A stretch of 35,533 nucleotides of DNA, taken from assembly GCA_016930155.1 (NCBI GenBank), contig JAFGHL010000060.1, positions 1 to 35,533 of the forward strand. Direction: 5' to 3'. Source of the stretch: Dehalococcoidia bacterium (GTDB lineage: Bacteria; Chloroflexota; Dehalococcoidia; GIF9; UBA5629). Shown here piece by piece: positions 33,124 to 35,533 of this stretch (position 1 is its first letter; each line of letters begins with the position of its first letter). The notes beneath the pieces were generated by a model, which was not told where the DNA came from, did no database searches, and was given only the letters and a program-made list of their open reading frames with translations. The position numbers were made by a program, and so were the translations under genes.

Positions 33124-34581
33124 ATGAAACAATCGAAATACGATGAAATGGATGGCATTTTTCATCCCGGCAAAGTTGCTATTATAGGAGCCTCGCCGGT
33201 TGCCGATATAGCCACCCTTGCCCTGCTTAAAACAAAGATTAAAAACAATGTGTATTTCATTAATCCCAAGTACACTGAGATCTTCGGCCGCAAGTGTTAT
33301 TCCAGTGTGCTCGACATTAAAGAGCCGATCGACTATGCCATCATCGGCGTCAACGCTAATCTTGTTCCGAGGATAGTCGGCGAATGCATTCAGAGGGGGA
33401 TCAGGGCGGCCCATATCTTTACTTCCGGCTTCAGCGAAACAGGATCTCCCGAGGGACACGCTCTGGAAAAAGAATTGAGGGACGTTGCCGCCGGCAAGAT
33501 AAGGATAATCGGCCCCAATTGCTTCGGCATATACTGCCCACGCTCGGGGCTGGCCATCGTCCCTGAATCCAGCGAGGTTGAGGGGAACGTAGGGGTAATC
33601 GCCCAGAGCGGCAGCGTGGCGGAGTCCTTTTCTTATTTCGGCAAGACCAAGAACCTGCATTTCAGCAAGGTAGTCAGCTATGGAAATGCCGCGGATCTCG
33701 ACTGTCCCGACTTCCTGGAATATATGGCAGATGATCCGCAAACAAAGGTAATTGCCCTTTATATCGAGGGATCGAAAAACGGGAAACGGCTGCACGAGGC
33801 GCTCAGGTACGCAGCCTGCAGGAAGCCGGTGATAGCAGTCAAGGGAGGGCTGACCGATAACGGCAACCGCGTGGCGAGGTCGCACACGGGCCAGTTGACC
33901 GGTACCCCCGCGGTGTGGGAAACCCTTTTCAGGCAGTGCGGCGTGATACAGGTCAGCAACCACGACGAACTGGTAAACACTGTGGCCGCTTTCAGTCACT
34001 CTCCTTTGCCCTGCGGCAACCGTGTTTCACTGGTGAGCAATTCGGGCGGCTTCAGTGTTATCCAGACCGACCTCTGCGCAGCCGAGGGAATGGCCGTGCC
34101 TCCCTTCGGCGAGAAAACACTGGACAGACTGAGGCAACTGGTGCCGCGGGCGGGCACGAGCATCGGCAACCCTCTGGATGCCTGGCCCATATTCTATAAA
34201 GTCTTCCAGAAAGAGGGCAGCCTGAGCGACATCATCAAAGTCGTGGCGGAAGACGATAACATCGACACGCTGGTTTTTATGTTCGATCAGTTCAGGTATA
34301 TACGCCGGGCGCGCAAACATGAAGCAATCGACCATATGAACCTGGTTATTGGGATGATGCTCGAGGGCAGCTGCTATTGCCGGGACGTATTGGGCAAGCC
34401 TGTATTTTTAAGCGTAGCCCTTGATCCTTTCCTGGACGATGACGAGGATAGGAAGGGCAACCTTTTACTGAAAAACGCCTTCGAGCAGAACGGATTCCCG
34501 GTCTATCCGGCCAGCGACATCAGCATCAGGGCGCTATCCAGGCTGTATAAATACGCGGCACAGACCGGAAAAGCTATATGA
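33124..34581 (+). CDS. ADP-forming acyl-CoA synthetase, alpha subunit-like
   Basis: A 485-residue protein of the NDP-forming acyl-CoA synthetase superfamily, which makes ATP from acyl-CoA. A CoA-binding Rossmann domain (about 10-130, VAIIGASP) is followed by two flavodoxin-like CoA-ligase domains (IAQSGSVAESF, then LVSNSGGFSV). The phospho-histidine is H254 in RSHTGQLTG, matching His257 of the archaeal ACD alpha subunit. The ATP-grasp beta domain is absent from this protein and from the window, so a partner must be encoded elsewhere. AAAGGAGG at 33108-33115 is a strong ribosome site. Its substrate (acetate, isobutyrate, other acids) is not readable from sequence; IcmF nearby makes branched acids plausible. 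Confidence 0.88.
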   Translation: MKQSKYDEMDGIFHPGKVAIIGASPVADIATLALLKTKIKNNVYFINPKYTEIFGRKCYSSVLDIKEPIDYAIIGVNANLVPRIVGECIQRGIRAAHIFTSGFSETGSPEGHALEKELRDVAAGKIRIIGPNCFGIYCPRSGLAIVPESSEVEGNVGVIAQSGSVAESFSYFGKTKNLHFSKVVSYGNAADLDCPDFLEYMADDPQTKVIALYIEGSKNGKRLHEALRYAACRKPVIAVKGGLTDNGNRVARSHTGQLTGTPAVWETLFRQCGVIQVSNHDELVNTVAAFSHSPLPCGNRVSLVSNSGGFSVIQTDLCAAEGMAVPPFGEKTLDRLRQLVPRAGTSIGNPLDAWPIFYKVFQKEGSLSDIIKVVAEDDNIDTLVFMFDQFRYIRRARKHEAIDHMNLVIGMMLEGSCYCRDVLGKPVFLSVALDPFLDDDEDRKGNLLLKNAFEQNGFPVYPASDISIRALSRLYKYAAQTGKAI

Positions 34582-34640
34582 CAGGCCTTAAACCGCATGT
34601 GGCCAGGAAATGATACTTAATAATACTGCATATATAGACA

Positions 34641-34656
34641 GGTGACCTTCGTCACT
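34641..34656 (+). promoter_or_regulatory. CRP/FNR-like inverted repeat upstream of rubrerythrin
   Basis: GGTGA-N6-TCACT matches the TGTGA-N6-TCACA operator of CRP/FNR regulators at 8 of 10 positions. It lies 58 bases before the start codon. A possible -10 (TGTAAA, 34675) would place it near -40, as for class II activation. A single chance match cannot be excluded. Confidence 0.35.
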
Positions 34657-34714
34657 TACACACCGCAGATATCCTGTAAAAATGTTTGGAATGATGTAAA
34701 GAGGAGGTTCAACT

Positions 34715-35293
34715 ATGGGCAAATCACTTAAAGGCACTAAAACCGAGCAAAACCTGCTCAAGGCTTTTGCCGGAGAATCCCAGGCCAGGAACAGGTATAC
34801 CTATTTCGCCAGCCAGGCGCGCAAGGACGGATTCATGCAGATTGCCGATATCTTCGAGGAAACGGCCTTCAATGAAAAGGAGCACGCCAAGATCTTTTTC
34901 GAGTACCTGGAGGGAGGCGATGTAGAAATCGTAGCTGCCTATCCGGCAGGTATGATTAAAGATACCGGGACTAATCTGGAAGAGGCTGCGGCAGGCGAGA
35001 AGATGGAGTGGACAGCGCTGTACCAGGAATTCTCCAAGGTAGCCAGGGAGGAGGGTTTCCCCGAGGTGGCCGGCTCCTTTGATCAGATAGCTTCGGTGGA
35101 GAAATTCCACGAGGCCAGATACAGAAAATTGATCAGCAACATGGCAGAAGCCGAGGTTTTCAAGAAAAAAGGTAAGATTAAGTGGCACTGCACCAATTGC
35201 GGCTACGTATACGAGGGCAGCGAAGCTCCAAAGAAGTGTCCGGCCTGCAGGCACCCGCAATCCTATTACGAAGTGCTGGCTGAGAACTACTAA
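34715..35293 (+). CDS. rbr: Rubrerythrin
   Basis: A 192-residue non-haem iron protein that reduces hydrogen peroxide in anaerobes. The N-terminal ferritin-like four-helix domain carries diiron ligands in AGESQARNRY, FEETAFNEKEHA, EEAAAGEKMEW and IASVEKFHEARY. The C-terminal rubredoxin domain has two CxxC knuckles, CTNCGYVYEG and CPACRHPQ. Length and motifs are standard and all visible ligands are kept. GAGGAGG at 34701-34707 is a strong ribosome site. It is probably a single-gene transcript, with the CRP/FNR-like repeat upstream and the large palindrome downstream. Confidence 0.96.
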   Translation: MGKSLKGTKTEQNLLKAFAGESQARNRYTYFASQARKDGFMQIADIFEETAFNEKEHAKIFFEYLEGGDVEIVAAYPAGMIKDTGTNLEEAAAGEKMEWTALYQEFSKVAREEGFPEVAGSFDQIASVEKFHEARYRKLISNMAEAEVFKKKGKIKWHCTNCGYVYEGSEAPKKCPACRHPQSYYEVLAENY

Positions 35294-35321
35294 GCCATTC
35301 AAGGTATCAACAAGCAGTTTA

Positions 35322-35359
35322 ACAGCTGCCGCACTGTAATATTACAGTGCGGCAGCTGT
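35322..35359. repeat. 38-bp perfect palindrome after rubrerythrin
   Basis: ACAGCTGCCGCACTGTAAT (35322-35340) is followed directly by its exact reverse complement (35341-35359). It lies 29 bases after the rubrerythrin stop and could end or protect its mRNA. No T tract follows on either strand, so it is not a standard intrinsic terminator. Confidence 0.85.
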
Positions 35360-35533
35360 CACTTTATGATCGGCAAAGGAACATTTTAAACAAACCTGTA
35401 CCAATTGTGTTTCGACGGTTAACAAGTACTACTTTATTCACAATTCATGATACAGTAACAGTTTTGTCGGTTGGAGTTGAAAAAAGTAAGAGAGACCTCA
35501 AAATATAAGTAATAAACACAAATAACTTATAAG
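35360..35533. other. AT-rich tail without a recognised gene
   Basis: The last 174 bases are AT-rich. They show no open frame of useful length and no clear terminator or promoter, and are probably upstream sequence for a gene beyond the window. Confidence 0.5.

Noticed and set aside
33016-33999. 327-codon open frame on the minus strand
   Set aside because: It lies opposite the acyl-CoA synthetase gene, has no recognisable domain, and the plus-strand protein has clear motifs and a strong ribosome site.
1-35533. tRNA, rRNA, CRISPR arrays, insertion sequences or prophage genes
   Set aside because: No cloverleaf, rRNA stretch, regular direct-repeat array, transposase or phage protein was recognised on either strand.

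Overview
The window looks like a chromosome segment from an uncultured bacterium, most likely a sediment or subsurface Dehalococcoidia (Chloroflexota). This is inferred from gene content, not from a marker gene. The signs are a fused B12 acyl-CoA mutase (IcmF), a homocitrate/Re-citrate synthase-like enzyme, an ADP-forming acyl-CoA synthetase subunit, rubrerythrin, many small lipoproteins with Ig/PKD-like folds, and a tail-anchored surface protein built of Fn3-like repeats. No rRNA, tRNA, CRISPR array, transposase or phage gene was seen.

Left part (1-11232, all + strand). A repeat-rich surface protein enters from outside the window and ends at a strong intrinsic terminator. A DRE-TIM aldolase (homocitrate/Re-citrate synthase type) follows behind its own extended -10 promoter. 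Next comes an OmpR-type two-component pair, then a MacAB-like export module with two unusually long, paralogous adaptor lipoproteins, an ABC ATPase and an FtsX-type permease.

Middle (11254-19552). On the minus strand, a divergent ATP-type PEP carboxykinase sits upstream of a TPR lipoprotein. An AT-rich gap then carries a near-perfect sigma70 promoter driving a tight operon: a lysine 2,3-aminomutase (KamA), two D-Ala-D-Ala-ligase-like ATP-grasp ligases and a GNAT acetyltransferase. A secreted 5'-nucleotidase-like protein with a degenerate metal site comes last and may belong to the operon. The KamA keeps both Asp residues that read the lysine side chain. The cluster therefore reads as a pathway from lysine to beta-lysine to a ligated and N-acetylated product. 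I know of no described product for it, and it is the main candidate for an undescribed system here.

Right part (19655-35293). Two unrecognised or poorly known small genes, one with five evenly spaced His-His motifs, precede a CbbQ/NorQ-type AAA+ ATPase and a CbbO/NorD-type VWA protein with no obvious client enzyme nearby. After these come mtaB, a DUF167 gene and a transglutaminase-like gene, joined by 4-bp ATGA overlaps. IcmF follows, then a minus-strand cluster of two CC-tailed PKD-like lipoproteins and a PAC2-family protein. An orphan alpha subunit of ADP-forming acyl-CoA synthetase and rubrerythrin close the gene content. A 38-bp perfect palindrome lies just after rubrerythrin.

Taken together, the metabolic genes suggest an anaerobe that handles short or branched acyl-CoAs (IcmF, acyl-CoA synthetase), runs the citrate/PEP node with unusual enzymes, and protects itself from oxygen with rubrerythrin.
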